Of a stretch of 16,016 nt of DNA, positions 6,739-13,610 are shown one piece after another. Made by a program: the position numbers and the translations under genes. How positions within the stretch are numbered: position 1 is the first letter of the stretch; each line of letters begins with the position of its first letter. The notes beneath the pieces were generated by a model. It saw only the letters and a program-made list of their open reading frames with translations. It did not search any database and was not told the origin of the DNA. The DNA is from an uncultured Eubacteriales bacterium. Lineage in GTDB: Bacteria; Bacillota_A; Clostridia; Oscillospirales; Oscillospiraceae. Location of the stretch: the NCBI GenBank assembly GCA_949451265.1, contig CASTQR010000017.1, positions 1 through 16,016 of the forward strand, given 5' to 3'.

Positions 6739-8312
6739 GCTTTGTCAGTAAAGGAGATCCGCGGATCCACCGTTGCCATCAGCACGTCGCCCAGGATGAT
6801 GGCCACCACCGACAGCACCGCGTAAAACAGCGTCACGCCCACGATCACCGCGTTGTCGTAGCGGTTGATGGCGGTGGTCAGCAGGTTGCCGGCGCCGGGA
6901 ACCACGTACACGCGCTCGGTGATGATGGCGCCCGTCATGGCGAAGATGATGCTGCCCGGGATGCCGTGGACGATGGGGATGGCGGCGTTTTTCCAGATGT
7001 GCTTGGCGAAGATCTCGCTCTCCGTCAGGCCGCCGGACCGGGCGAACTTCACGTAGTCCGAGTTCATCTGGTCGATCATATACCGCCGCATCCACTTCAT
7101 CAGGTTGCCGATGCTGGGCAGGGCCAGGGAGACGATGGGCAGAATATACATCAGCTTACTGCCCGACTCCACGTCAAACAGAGTGGGCAGCTTGAACAGG
7201 CTGCCGCCCATGGCCTTGAACAGGAAGATATAGGCCAGGCTGGGCACAGCGATGATGAACATGATATAGACCGTGCCGATTTTATCCAAAAGGCCCTCCT
7301 TGAACCGGGCCATCAGCAAGCCGATGGGCAGGCCCAGCACATAGGCCATAATGGTCGAGATGATGCCGATGACGAAGGAATAGCCCAGCCGGGACATACC
7401 CACCTTCACCGTCCGCACGTTGGTATAGTCGTCAGTGAACCGCTCCGCGTTGGCCGCGATGGAGTCGCGGGAGCCCTCCACGTAGGTGGCGGTGTGCAGG
7501 TCGTCCGCGCGCTCCATGGTCACCCCCGTGGGGTAGGTGATGGTGGACAGCACGTAGGAGCCCTGGGACTCCGTCATGGTGGTGAACACGTCCACGCCCT
7601 GGTTGACGGTGAACGACTCACCCAGATTGATGGTCACGAAATTCTGGTGGAGGTAGGGGAACTGGTTGTCGAAGTACAGCAGGTACTTGTGCAGGGTGCC
7701 GTTCCCCATGATGGCCGGGGAAAATTTCTCCCCCCCGTACACCGGGTCGTACAGGGTAAAGCTCAGCCCACGCTCCCCGATGTCGTTCTCCTCCCGGATA
7801 TGGTGGATGTTGTCGAACTGGAACATCTGGGTGAAGTACTTGAGGGCCCGCTGGGTCAGCGGGATGTCCTTCACCGCGAACAGGGCGGGGTTGCCGCCGC
7901 TCTTGATCTGGCCGTTCCGCTTGGTGTCCGCCTCCAGGCGGGTCACCGTATAGCCCTTGGCCTCGTATTCCTCCTGGAACTTGGCCGTGTACTCCTTCGT
8001 CATCTCGGAGTCCTTCGCCGGCGTACGGCCCAGGGGCGCCGCCGCCTTCTGGGTCTCCTCGTCTATTTGCCCCGTCTTGACCAGCTCCCGCAGATAGTCC
8101 ACGTAGGGAATGTAGTCTACGTAGCCATAGGCCTCCCAGCGGGCAAACTCATAGGTGGTGCGGGTGTTGCTGGCCGTGTGGTTATAGGCGGGGTCGCCGG
8201 AGAAGATCTTGTTCCGGTCCAGCAGGGAGTAGATCAGCACCATGACAACCAGCACCACGATAATCGCGGACACCGCGCCGTGCAGAAGCCGCTTTAATAC
8301 ATATTTTCCCAT
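6732..8312 (-). CDS. Oligopeptide/dipeptide ABC transporter permease, OppB/DppB type, with enlarged extracellular domain
   Basis: This 526-residue permease pairs with the OppC-type protein; usual OppB length is about 305-340 residues. Helix 1 is at about 13-31 (AVSAIIVVLVVMVLIYSLL). A very long hydrophilic stretch, residues 32-308, follows and faces outside the cell. The normal pre-helix motif reappears at about 228-245 (INLGESFTVNQGV, matching the family's DLG-S loop), so most of the extra material is residues 40-225 with a smaller addition at about 246-300. Later helices fall at about 309-333, 347-366, 388-404, 449-467 and 489-512. DYVKFARSGGLTESEIFAKH (419-438) is the EAA loop, and VPGAGNLL and the closing DPRI are family-typical. 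The start ATG has only a weak GAGG site and lies 98 nt after the binding-protein gene, past a stable hairpin. Confidence 0.93.
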   Translation of the reverse strand: MGKYVLKRLLHGAVSAIIVVLVVMVLIYSLLDRNKIFSGDPAYNHTASNTRTTYEFARWEAYGYVDYIPYVDYLRELVKTGQIDEETQKAAAPLGRTPAKDSEMTKEYTAKFQEEYEAKGYTVTRLEADTKRNGQIKSGGNPALFAVKDIPLTQRALKYFTQMFQFDNIHHIREENDIGERGLSFTLYDPVYGGEKFSPAIMGNGTLHKYLLYFDNQFPYLHQNFVTINLGESFTVNQGVDVFTTMTESQGSYVLSTITYPTGVTMERADDLHTATYVEGSRDSIAANAERFTDDYTNVRTVKVGMSRLGYSFVIGIISTIMAYVLGLPIGLLMARFKEGLLDKIGTVYIMFIIAVPSLAYIFLFKAMGGSLFKLPTLFDVESGSKLMYILPIVSLALPSIGNLMKWMRRYMIDQMNSDYVKFARSGGLTESEIFAKHIWKNAAIPIVHGIPGSIIFAMTGAIITERVYVVPGAGNLLTTAINRYDNAVIVGVTLFYAVLSVVAIILGDVLMATVDPRISFTDKAR

Positions 8313-8343
8313 ACTCTACGCCTCGCTCTGCCTGTTTATAGCA

Positions 8344-8372
8344 TGAGGGGGTGGGAAACCCCCACCCCCTCA
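8344..8372 (-). promoter_or_regulatory. Intercistronic hairpin between binding-protein and permease genes
   Basis: TGAGGGGGTGGG (8344-8355) pairs perfectly over 12 bp with CCCACCCCCTCA (8361-8372), with a 5-nt loop. On the minus strand the stem is not followed by a T-tract, so it is not a classic full terminator. Hairpins placed after the first, binding-protein gene of ABC importer operons are known to stabilise that gene's message or lower read-through, giving excess binding protein. That role is inferred here. Confidence 0.75.
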
Positions 8373-8409
8373 CGTTGATCATGTTACTTTGCGCGCAATC
8401 TGGTGCGGA

Positions 8410-10632
8410 TCAATAGAGGCCGAAGTTCTTGCACATATAGCCGCCCATCTGGACGGTGTCCAGGTAGGACTGGGCATCGCCGTAGTCGGGGCCCCAGCCG
8501 GAGGCAATGGCCAGATCGAAGTTGGCGTCCTGGCCGTTGTTGATGCGGTAGGTGGCGTGCTCGTTGTCCTCGTCCTTCTCGTAGTCAACCAGGTCGATGA
8601 TGACCTTGCCCTCCAGCACCTTCTCCAGGGACTGCTTCACCACGTTGGCGGCATTCTTGTAGGAGTTGTCGTAGGTGCGGACGGGGTAGTCGATGTGGAT
8701 GGGGTTCTCAGCGGAGACCTCCACGCCGATCTGGGCCAGCTCGGCAATGGCCTTCTCCAGCTCCTCCTTGGCCGCGGCCTCGTTATACCAGCCGTCGAAG
8801 CCGTCGCCGGAGCCCGCGCCGCCGTCACCGTTGGGATCCCAGACCTTGATGTGGGAGCCGTCGGCCTCCAGCTGGGCCTGCATGATCTCACCGTAGGAGG
8901 TGTTGGCGGGGAAGGTCTTGGAGGTGCCGTTGATGTCCACGGTCACCTCGTTGGCCAGGTATATGAAGGTGCCGGGGACGTAGGAGTTGCGCAGGCTGGT
9001 CAGCTTCATCTCCTCACCCACCAGCTGGGCGTTGTAGGAACCACGGTTCAGGCCGTAGCAGATGGCCAGACGGAAGTGCTGGTTGGTCATGGCGTCCCGG
9101 GTGCGGGCGATCTCGGCGTCGTTGCCGCGCTTGGAGGAGATGCCCACGCCGTCGTTGTCGTAGTTGTTCCAGGTGTTGCGGTAGACGTTGTTCCAGCCGG
9201 GGAAGGTGGTGCCGTCGCAGCGGCTCACATAGCCGTACAGCTCCAGGTAGGTCTTGTCCTGGCCCTCGGGCTTCTCGGTCTTGGCCAGCTCCAGGGCCTC
9301 GGCGCGCAGGCCGGCGCCGGCAAGAGTGCCCGCCTTGGCCTCGTTGTAGGTGCGCAGGGGATCGCTGCCGTCGTTGAAGTTGTAAACCAGGGTCTTGATG
9401 TTCACCGCGTCGGCATTCCAGTAGGAGGGGTTGGCCTCATACCGGGTGCTGTTCTGGGCGGTGTGGGCGGTGATCAGGTAGGGGCCGCAGTAGGCGATGT
9501 TGGCGGGGGTCTTGCCGTAGTTGCCCGCGGTGTACTCCTCGCCCTCGGCGCCGAAGGTGCCGCCCTGGGCGCGGTAGAACTCACGGTTGATGGGGGCGAA
9601 GATGCTGTAGCCCAGCATGGTGGGGAAGGCGGGGAAGGGGGCTTCCAGGGTGTACTCCAGGGTGTACTTGTCCAGGGCCTTCACGCCCACGCCCTCAAAG
9701 GTGCCCTCGCCCTTCAGGTAGGCGTCGAAGCCCTTCAGGCCGCAGCCGCCGCTGACGGTGCACAGGTAGCCCAGCTCGTCGGCGTTGTCCAGCAGGTGCT
9801 TCATGGAGGTGACCCAGTCCTCGGCGGTGACCTCAGCCACCTCGCTGCCCTGCTGATCCACCCACTTCACGCCCTCGCGGAGGTGGAAGGTGTACTTCAG
9901 GCCGTCGTCGGACACGTCGTAGCTGGTGGCCAGGCAGGGCTGCTGGATGCCCTTGGCATCGTACTCCAGCAGGTTGTCATAGGTGCCGGCGCAGAACATG
10001 GCGTCGGAGGTGTAGGAGGTGCCAACGCTGTCCCAGATGTTCACGTTGTAGCTGGTCGCCAGATTATAGGTATCGGTCAGGGTGTAGTTGTGCTCCGCCA
10101 GGTAAGCCTTGGCGGCCTCGTAGTAGGCGGGCATATCCTCGGCCTCGGCCCACAGGGCCTTCAGGGCGTTGTTATCCTCCACGGTGATCAGCTCGTTGGT
10201 GATCAGGCAGCCGTAGTAGCGGTACTCGTCCATGCCCCACAGCACCTGGGTGGAGGTACGGGGCACCACGCGGCTCATGGCGTAGTTGCCGCCGTTGGAC
10301 TGCACGGGCAGGAACACGCCGGACTCCAGCAGCTTGGCCTCGGCGATGGCCATCAGGGCCATACGCTCGTCGCCGCTGGCCTCCTTGGCGGTGGCGTAGC
10401 GGTCGCCAAACTCGCTCAGCACGAACTCGTAGATGGTGTCGCAGGCTTCCTCATAGTCCATGCCCTCGATGGCCTCCCAGTCCAGGCCCTCATAGACGTC
10501 GGGGGTATCGCTGGGGGTCTCCGGCGCGTCCGTCTTATCGGGGGGGGTCGTCGGATTCGCCGCGGGCTGGTCGCACGCGAACAGGCTGAGAGCCATCGCC
10601 AGCGCCAGCGCTAAGCTAAGAAACTTCTTCAT
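8410..10632 (-). CDS. Peptide ABC transporter substrate-binding lipoprotein (SBP_bac_5 family), apparently circularly permuted
   Basis: This 740-residue lipoprotein captures peptides outside the cell and delivers them to the permeases. A signal peptide ends in the lipobox LFAC with lipidated Cys20, and a Pro/Thr/Asp linker runs to about residue 48. Residues 186-735 follow the family from its usual beginning: YDNLLEYDAKGIQQPCLATS, DVSDDGLKYTFHLREGVKW (239-257), YCGPYLI, NPSYWNADAV and DLAIASGWGPDYGDAQSYLD near the end. The segment that should come next is missing; the chain stops at NFGLY. A matching segment lies instead at about residues 58-165, with DERMALMAIAEAKLLESG, VFLPVQSNGGNY and SRVVPRT. 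Family length is normally about 520-600 residues. The ATG follows AGGAGGA (10638-10644) by 5 nt. It is the first gene of the importer operon. Confidence 0.93.
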   Translation of the reverse strand: MKKFLSLALALAMALSLFACDQPAANPTTPPDKTDAPETPSDTPDVYEGLDWEAIEGMDYEEACDTIYEFVLSEFGDRYATAKEASGDERMALMAIAEAKLLESGVFLPVQSNGGNYAMSRVVPRTSTQVLWGMDEYRYYGCLITNELITVEDNNALKALWAEAEDMPAYYEAAKAYLAEHNYTLTDTYNLATSYNVNIWDSVGTSYTSDAMFCAGTYDNLLEYDAKGIQQPCLATSYDVSDDGLKYTFHLREGVKWVDQQGSEVAEVTAEDWVTSMKHLLDNADELGYLCTVSGGCGLKGFDAYLKGEGTFEGVGVKALDKYTLEYTLEAPFPAFPTMLGYSIFAPINREFYRAQGGTFGAEGEEYTAGNYGKTPANIAYCGPYLITAHTAQNSTRYEANPSYWNADAVNIKTLVYNFNDGSDPLRTYNEAKAGTLAGAGLRAEALELAKTEKPEGQDKTYLELYGYVSRCDGTTFPGWNNVYRNTWNNYDNDGVGISSKRGNDAEIARTRDAMTNQHFRLAICYGLNRGSYNAQLVGEEMKLTSLRNSYVPGTFIYLANEVTVDINGTSKTFPANTSYGEIMQAQLEADGSHIKVWDPNGDGGAGSGDGFDGWYNEAAAKEELEKAIAELAQIGVEVSAENPIHIDYPVRTYDNSYKNAANVVKQSLEKVLEGKVIIDLVDYEKDEDNEHATYRINNGQDANFDLAIASGWGPDYGDAQSYLDTVQMGGYMCKNFGLY

Positions 10633-10878
10633 ACTTATCCTCCTATTTGTTTTATATTTAACCGGGCAAAACGGCAGTTGCCGCCCATCCTGTCCAGGTT
10701 AAACCGGAACCGCGCCCCGGCCGGAGGCAGGGGCCTTCGTTTTCCCGGAGGGAAAACGGCGAACGGGGCGCGCCCCGTTCAACGCTGTATAGCGTTAAAC
10801 TGCCGCCCCGAAATTGCAGGGGCCGCAGCATCTTGATTCATGCCGGAGGCTTCTAATGCCTTCAAATGCCCCCATACG
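10633..10878 (-). promoter_or_regulatory. Long structured 5' leader of the peptide importer operon
   Basis: From the predicted transcription start near 10878 to the binding-protein ATG is about 245 nt, far more than translation needs. It contains three consecutive inverted repeats (10738-10796), a looser GC-rich region at about 10670-10735, and the ribosome binding site AGGAGGA. No hairpin is followed by a T-run, so a simple terminator-type riboswitch is not evident. I do not recognise a known riboswitch core. Roles in mRNA stability or translation control are inference. Confidence 0.5.
10738..10796 (-). repeat. Three tandem inverted repeats in the importer leader
   Basis: Nearly back to back lie three hairpins. 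AACGCT/AGCGTT has a 4-nt loop (10781-10796). GAACGGGGCG joins its exact complement with no spacer (10761-10780, a perfect 20-bp palindrome). CGTTTTCCC/GGGAAAACG has a 3-nt loop (10738-10758). The central palindrome could be a protein-binding site in DNA as well as an RNA stem. It lies about 100 nt downstream of the promoter, where a bound repressor could act as a roadblock. Confidence 0.85.
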
Positions 10879-10884
10879 CCGAAT

Positions 10885-10913
10885 ATTATACCGGGCCAGA
10901 CCGCCGATGTCAA
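10885..10913 (-). promoter_or_regulatory. Perfect sigma-A promoter for the peptide importer operon
   Basis: On the minus strand TTGACA (10913-10908) and TATAAT (10890-10885) are separated by exactly 17 nt, a full consensus match. It is the only strong promoter in the gap upstream of the binding-protein gene and points toward it. Such a promoter implies high basal transcription, so control, if any, probably acts in the leader or through an operator. Confidence 0.9.
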
Positions 10914-11112
10914 TATAAAAATGCCCAAAACCGTGCCAAATCTGACTCTTTCCCCGCCCCCGTCCCGCCCCGATTTCCCCTGGCGCAAGCAGGAAGCGCC
11001 GGAAATTCTTGCAAAAGCTGTGCGTGTCTCAGGTGCTTTCGAGAAAAATCGGAACATTTGTCCACCATATGCGCACAAGTTTTCTTCCGTCAATCCGCCG
11101 AAACAAAATGAG

Positions 11113-11149
11113 AAAAACAGGGAAACGGCTTGCCGTCCCCCTGTTTTTT
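11113..11149 (-). terminator. Strong terminator of the uvrA-UPF0340 unit
   Basis: AAAAACAGGG (11113-11122) pairs with CCCTGTTTTT (11139-11148), with a second inner stem ACGG/CCGT (11125-11128 with 11133-11136). On the minus strand the stem runs into TTTTT followed by further T-rich sequence, 12 nt after the UPF0340 stop codon. A-rich and T-rich flanks on both sides make it potentially bidirectional. Confidence 0.92.
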
Positions 11150-11160
11150 CCAGTTCCGCC

Positions 11161-11709
11161 CTACTCGTAGGCCGCCCGGGCGCCGCCGATATACCTGGGC
11201 CGGGTGCGGGCGCACAGCAGGATGGCCGCCCCGACGTGGTCCAGGCTCAGCCGCACCGGCACCGCCACCTCCCGCAGGTGCATCCCGATGAGGGTGCCGC
11301 CGATGTCCAGCCCCGCGTGGGCCCGGACGTGTTCCACCGCCGTGGGGCGCGCGAAGGCCCGCCACGCCTGGGTGGCGAAGGATCCCCCCGCCTTGGGGCG
11401 GGGCACCACGCATACCGGGTCATAGCCGTACCGTTCGGCGCAGTCCGCCTCCACAATCAGCGCCCGGTTCAGGTGTTCACAGCACTGGGCCGCCAGCCAG
11501 ACCCCCCGCTCCCGCAGGATCGGGCAGATGCCGTTGAACACGGCCTCCGCCGCCGCCTCGCTGGACGCCTTGCCGATGCGCCCGCCCAGCACTTCCGAGG
11601 AGGAGCAGCCCACCACGAAGATGTCCCCGGCCTTCAGCCCCGCGATATCCAGCAGCTCGGCGGCGGCGGCGCGGGCCTGGGCCTCGATCTGTTTCAGGTT
11701 CGCTTCCAT
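11161..11709 (-). CDS. UPF0340 / TIGR01440 family protein (YwlG-like)
   Basis: This 182-residue soluble protein matches the UPF0340 (TIGR01440) family, represented in Bacillus by YwlG, whose biochemical role is unknown. Recognisable family stretches are VVGCSSSEVLGGRIGKASS (32-50), QCCEHLNRAL (75-84), VVPRPKAGGSFA (101-112), GLDIGGTLIGMHL (133-145) and RPRYIGG (170-176). The strongly conserved Cys, His and Gly residues suggest a binding or catalytic site, but no reaction can be assigned. Length is normal for the family. It is the last gene of its unit. Its GAGGGCG ribosome binding site overlaps the M32 stop codon 9 nt upstream, so the two are probably translationally coupled. No signal peptide or membrane segment is present. 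Confidence 0.92.
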   Translation of the reverse strand: MEANLKQIEAQARAAAAELLDIAGLKAGDIFVVGCSSSEVLGGRIGKASSEAAAEAVFNGICPILRERGVWLAAQCCEHLNRALIVEADCAERYGYDPVCVVPRPKAGGSFATQAWRAFARPTAVEHVRAHAGLDIGGTLIGMHLREVAVPVRLSLDHVGAAILLCARTRPRYIGGARAAYE

Positions 11710-11718
11710 GGCCCGCCC

Positions 11719-13215
11719 TCACAGCCCGTACAGGGCGCTGTACTTCTTCTCCAGGTAGTCCGCGAACACAGTGGGGTCGAACCGGCCGCAGGCGTTTTTC
11801 ACCACGTCCGCCGGCTCCAGCAGGCCGCCGTACTGGTGGATCTTCTCCCGCAGCCACTCGGACACCCCGGACAGGTCGCCCTGGGACACCGGGCCCCACA
11901 CGTCCATGTCCCCCTCCATATTGTTCAGCATCTGGGCGCCGTAGGCGCTGCCCAGGGCGTAGGACGGGAAGTAGCCGAAGGCCCCGCCCGACCAGTGGGA
12001 GTCCTGGAGGCAGCCCCGCCTGTCGTCGGGCACGTCAATCCCCAGGTACTCCTTGTAGAGGCGGTTCCAGGTCTCGGGCACGTCCTTGACCTCCAGCGTA
12101 CCGCCGATGAGCCGCTTCTCGATCTCGTACCGCACCATGATGTGGAGCGCGTTGGTCAGCTCATCCGACTCGGTGCGGATCAGGGAGGGCTGGGCCTTGT
12201 TCACCGCCCGGTAGAACTGCTCCGCTGTCACGTCGGCAAGCTGCTCCGGGAAGAACTCCTTCATTTTCGGGAAGATGGCCTCGATAAACGGCTTGGAGCG
12301 GCCGATGAGGTTCTCATAAAACCGGGACTGGCTCTCGTGGACACCCATGGACACGCCCCCCGCCAGACTGGTGTACTGCACCTCGTCGCGGATGCCCAGC
12401 TCGTACTTGGCGTGGCCCCCCTCGTGGATCACGGAATACATGGAGGACGCCACGTTGTCCTCGTAGTAGTGGGTGGTGATCCGCACGTCCTTGTTGTTAA
12501 ACTCCAGGGTGAAGGGGTGCTCCGTCTCTCCGATGGTGCAGTGGGCCCGGTCCAGCCCCAGCACCTCCATGAGATAGTCGGAGAATTTCCGCTGGGCCTC
12601 CACGGGGTAATGCCGCCGCAGGAAGGAGTCGTCGGACTGTTCCTTCTCCCCGATGGCGCGGATCAGGGGGACGATCCGCTCCCGGAGGGTGGCGAAGAAT
12701 TTGTCCAGGTACTCCATGTCCACCCCCCGCTCGTACTCGTTCAGCAGGGCGTCATAGGGGGCCTTGGACGGGTCGTAGTACCCGGCGAATTTGATGTTGA
12801 AGGCCACCAGCTTCTCCAGCACGGGCCGGAACAGCTCGAAATCATTCTGCTCCTTGGCCCGGTGCCACACGTCGCTGGCCTCGTTGGTCAGCATGGCGTA
12901 CTCCATATACTCGTCCGCCGGTATGCGGGTAAGCTGGGCGTAGGCCCGCCGCAGCTCCTCCACCTGGCGGCGGTGGAGCTGGTCCAGCTCATCTTTTTTG
13001 CTCCACAGGAAGTCCAGCAGCTCCCCCACTTCGTGGGCGGAGAACAGCTTGTGACGCTCCCCGGCCAGGATGCCCAGGGCCGCGCCCCGGCCCTCGGCAG
13101 TGTCCTTGGGGGCCACGGTGGTGCCGTCCAGGTACAGGGCGGAGTCCGCCGCCCGGTAGGCGTACAGCTTCTTTTCCAGCTCGGCCAGCTTGGCCAGGGC
13201 CTCGTTCAGTTCCAT
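11719..13215 (-). CDS. Carboxypeptidase M32 (Taq-type metallocarboxypeptidase)
   Basis: This 498-residue cytoplasmic zinc enzyme removes C-terminal amino acids from peptides, with broad specificity. All family M32 signatures are present: the zinc motif HEGGH (264-268, with Glu265 as catalytic base), HESQ (293-296, Glu294 as third zinc ligand), IRTESD (346-351, the IRxxxD-type motif), and GCLQDSHW (401-408, the GxxQDxHW motif). The length equals that of typical members. The protein is mostly helical, without signal sequence, which fits intracellular peptide breakdown. It could act on peptides brought in by the importer next door, but the two lie in separate transcription units. The ATG at 13215 follows an AGAGG site, 39 nt after the small membrane protein gene in an AT-rich gap. 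Confidence 0.97.
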   Translation of the reverse strand: MELNEALAKLAELEKKLYAYRAADSALYLDGTTVAPKDTAEGRGAALGILAGERHKLFSAHEVGELLDFLWSKKDELDQLHRRQVEELRRAYAQLTRIPADEYMEYAMLTNEASDVWHRAKEQNDFELFRPVLEKLVAFNIKFAGYYDPSKAPYDALLNEYERGVDMEYLDKFFATLRERIVPLIRAIGEKEQSDDSFLRRHYPVEAQRKFSDYLMEVLGLDRAHCTIGETEHPFTLEFNNKDVRITTHYYEDNVASSMYSVIHEGGHAKYELGIRDEVQYTSLAGGVSMGVHESQSRFYENLIGRSKPFIEAIFPKMKEFFPEQLADVTAEQFYRAVNKAQPSLIRTESDELTNALHIMVRYEIEKRLIGGTLEVKDVPETWNRLYKEYLGIDVPDDRRGCLQDSHWSGGAFGYFPSYALGSAYGAQMLNNMEGDMDVWGPVSQGDLSGVSEWLREKIHQYGGLLEPADVVKNACGRFDPTVFADYLEKKYSALYGL

Positions 13216-13254
13216 ATCGGATTCCTCTTTTCCTTTGTATCTTGCAGGATATTT

Positions 13255-13566
13255 TTAAATTCGGTCAGGGGAGTCCCCGGTGAAGGACACGCCGCCCTCC
13301 GCCGACAGCAGCTGGGCCAGCGCCCGCCCGCTCTCTGTGAGGCCCAGGTCCTCAATCACGATCCGGCCCCGCCACAGCCCGGTACGCCGCAGCCATAGGG
13401 CCCCCCGCACCGCCTGTTCCAGGCCCGCGGCGTCCCCCGCCGCGCCGATGACCATCCGCCCGGGGCACTCCCCCGGCAGCAGCAGCGCCCCCAGCGCCAG
13501 CCACCCCAGGCTCACCGCCCCGAAGGCCGCCAGCAGCACCGCGAAAAACTGAACCAGCTCCGTCAT
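13255..13566 (-). CDS. Small membrane protein of unknown function
   Basis: This is a 103-residue protein I do not recognise. It has one hydrophobic helix at about residues 5-31 (VQFFAVLLAAFGAVSLGWLA), then a soluble part of about 70 residues with MVIGAAGDAAGLEQAVRGAL and RIVIEDLGLTESG, which suggests a small alternating strand-helix domain. It is very likely real: AGGAGGTG sits 6 nt before its ATG, and it lies in line with its neighbours, 44 nt after the phosphatase and 39 nt before the peptidase. Gene context does not assign a role. The soluble part probably faces the cytoplasm or outside depending on topology, which the few flanking charges do not settle. Confidence 0.75.
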   Translation of the reverse strand: MTELVQFFAVLLAAFGAVSLGWLALGALLLPGECPGRMVIGAAGDAAGLEQAVRGALWLRRTGLWRGRIVIEDLGLTESGRALAQLLSAEGGVSFTGDSPDRI

Positions 13567-13610
13567 TCTGCCACCTCCTGGGCCATTCTATGACGGAATC
13601 GCCGGATGGT

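Larger units (their letters stand above)
10633..11160. other. Intergenic region between the importer and the uvrA-unit genes
   Basis: This 528-nt gap has no gene I can support. From right to left it holds the terminator of the upstream unit (11113-11149), about 200 nt (10914-11112) in which I see only a weak promoter-like pair, then the importer promoter and its structured leader. A 104-codon minus-strand frame crosses it, but starts at a TTG without a ribosome binding site and overlaps the promoter. Confidence 0.8.

Noticed and set aside
8344..8372. Calling the GC-rich hairpin a full terminator that splits the importer operon
   Set aside because: No T-run follows on the minus strand and no promoter is seen before the OppB-type gene, so read-through is the simpler view.
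8389..10614. A 741-codon open frame on the plus strand opposite the binding-protein gene
   Set aside because: It is the antisense shadow of a GC-rich coding region. The translation is low-complexity Gly/Val/Leu/His-rich with no family features, while the minus strand encodes a clear lipoprotein with promoter and ribosome binding site.
10779..11093. A 104-codon minus-strand frame in the intergenic region
   Set aside because: It starts at a TTG without a ribosome binding site, overlaps the importer promoter and leader palindromes, and its hydrophobic stretch is partly encoded by the promoter boxes.
11064..11093. A second minus-strand promoter, TTGACG then TATGGT with 18-nt spacing
   Set aside because: The -10 box is weak (4 of 6) and a full-consensus promoter lies downstream, so I cannot support it from sequence alone.
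10840..13398. An 852-codon plus-strand frame spanning the intergenic region and the M32 peptidase
   Set aside because: It runs through a promoter and a terminator and opposes two well-recognised genes; no domain is visible in the translation.
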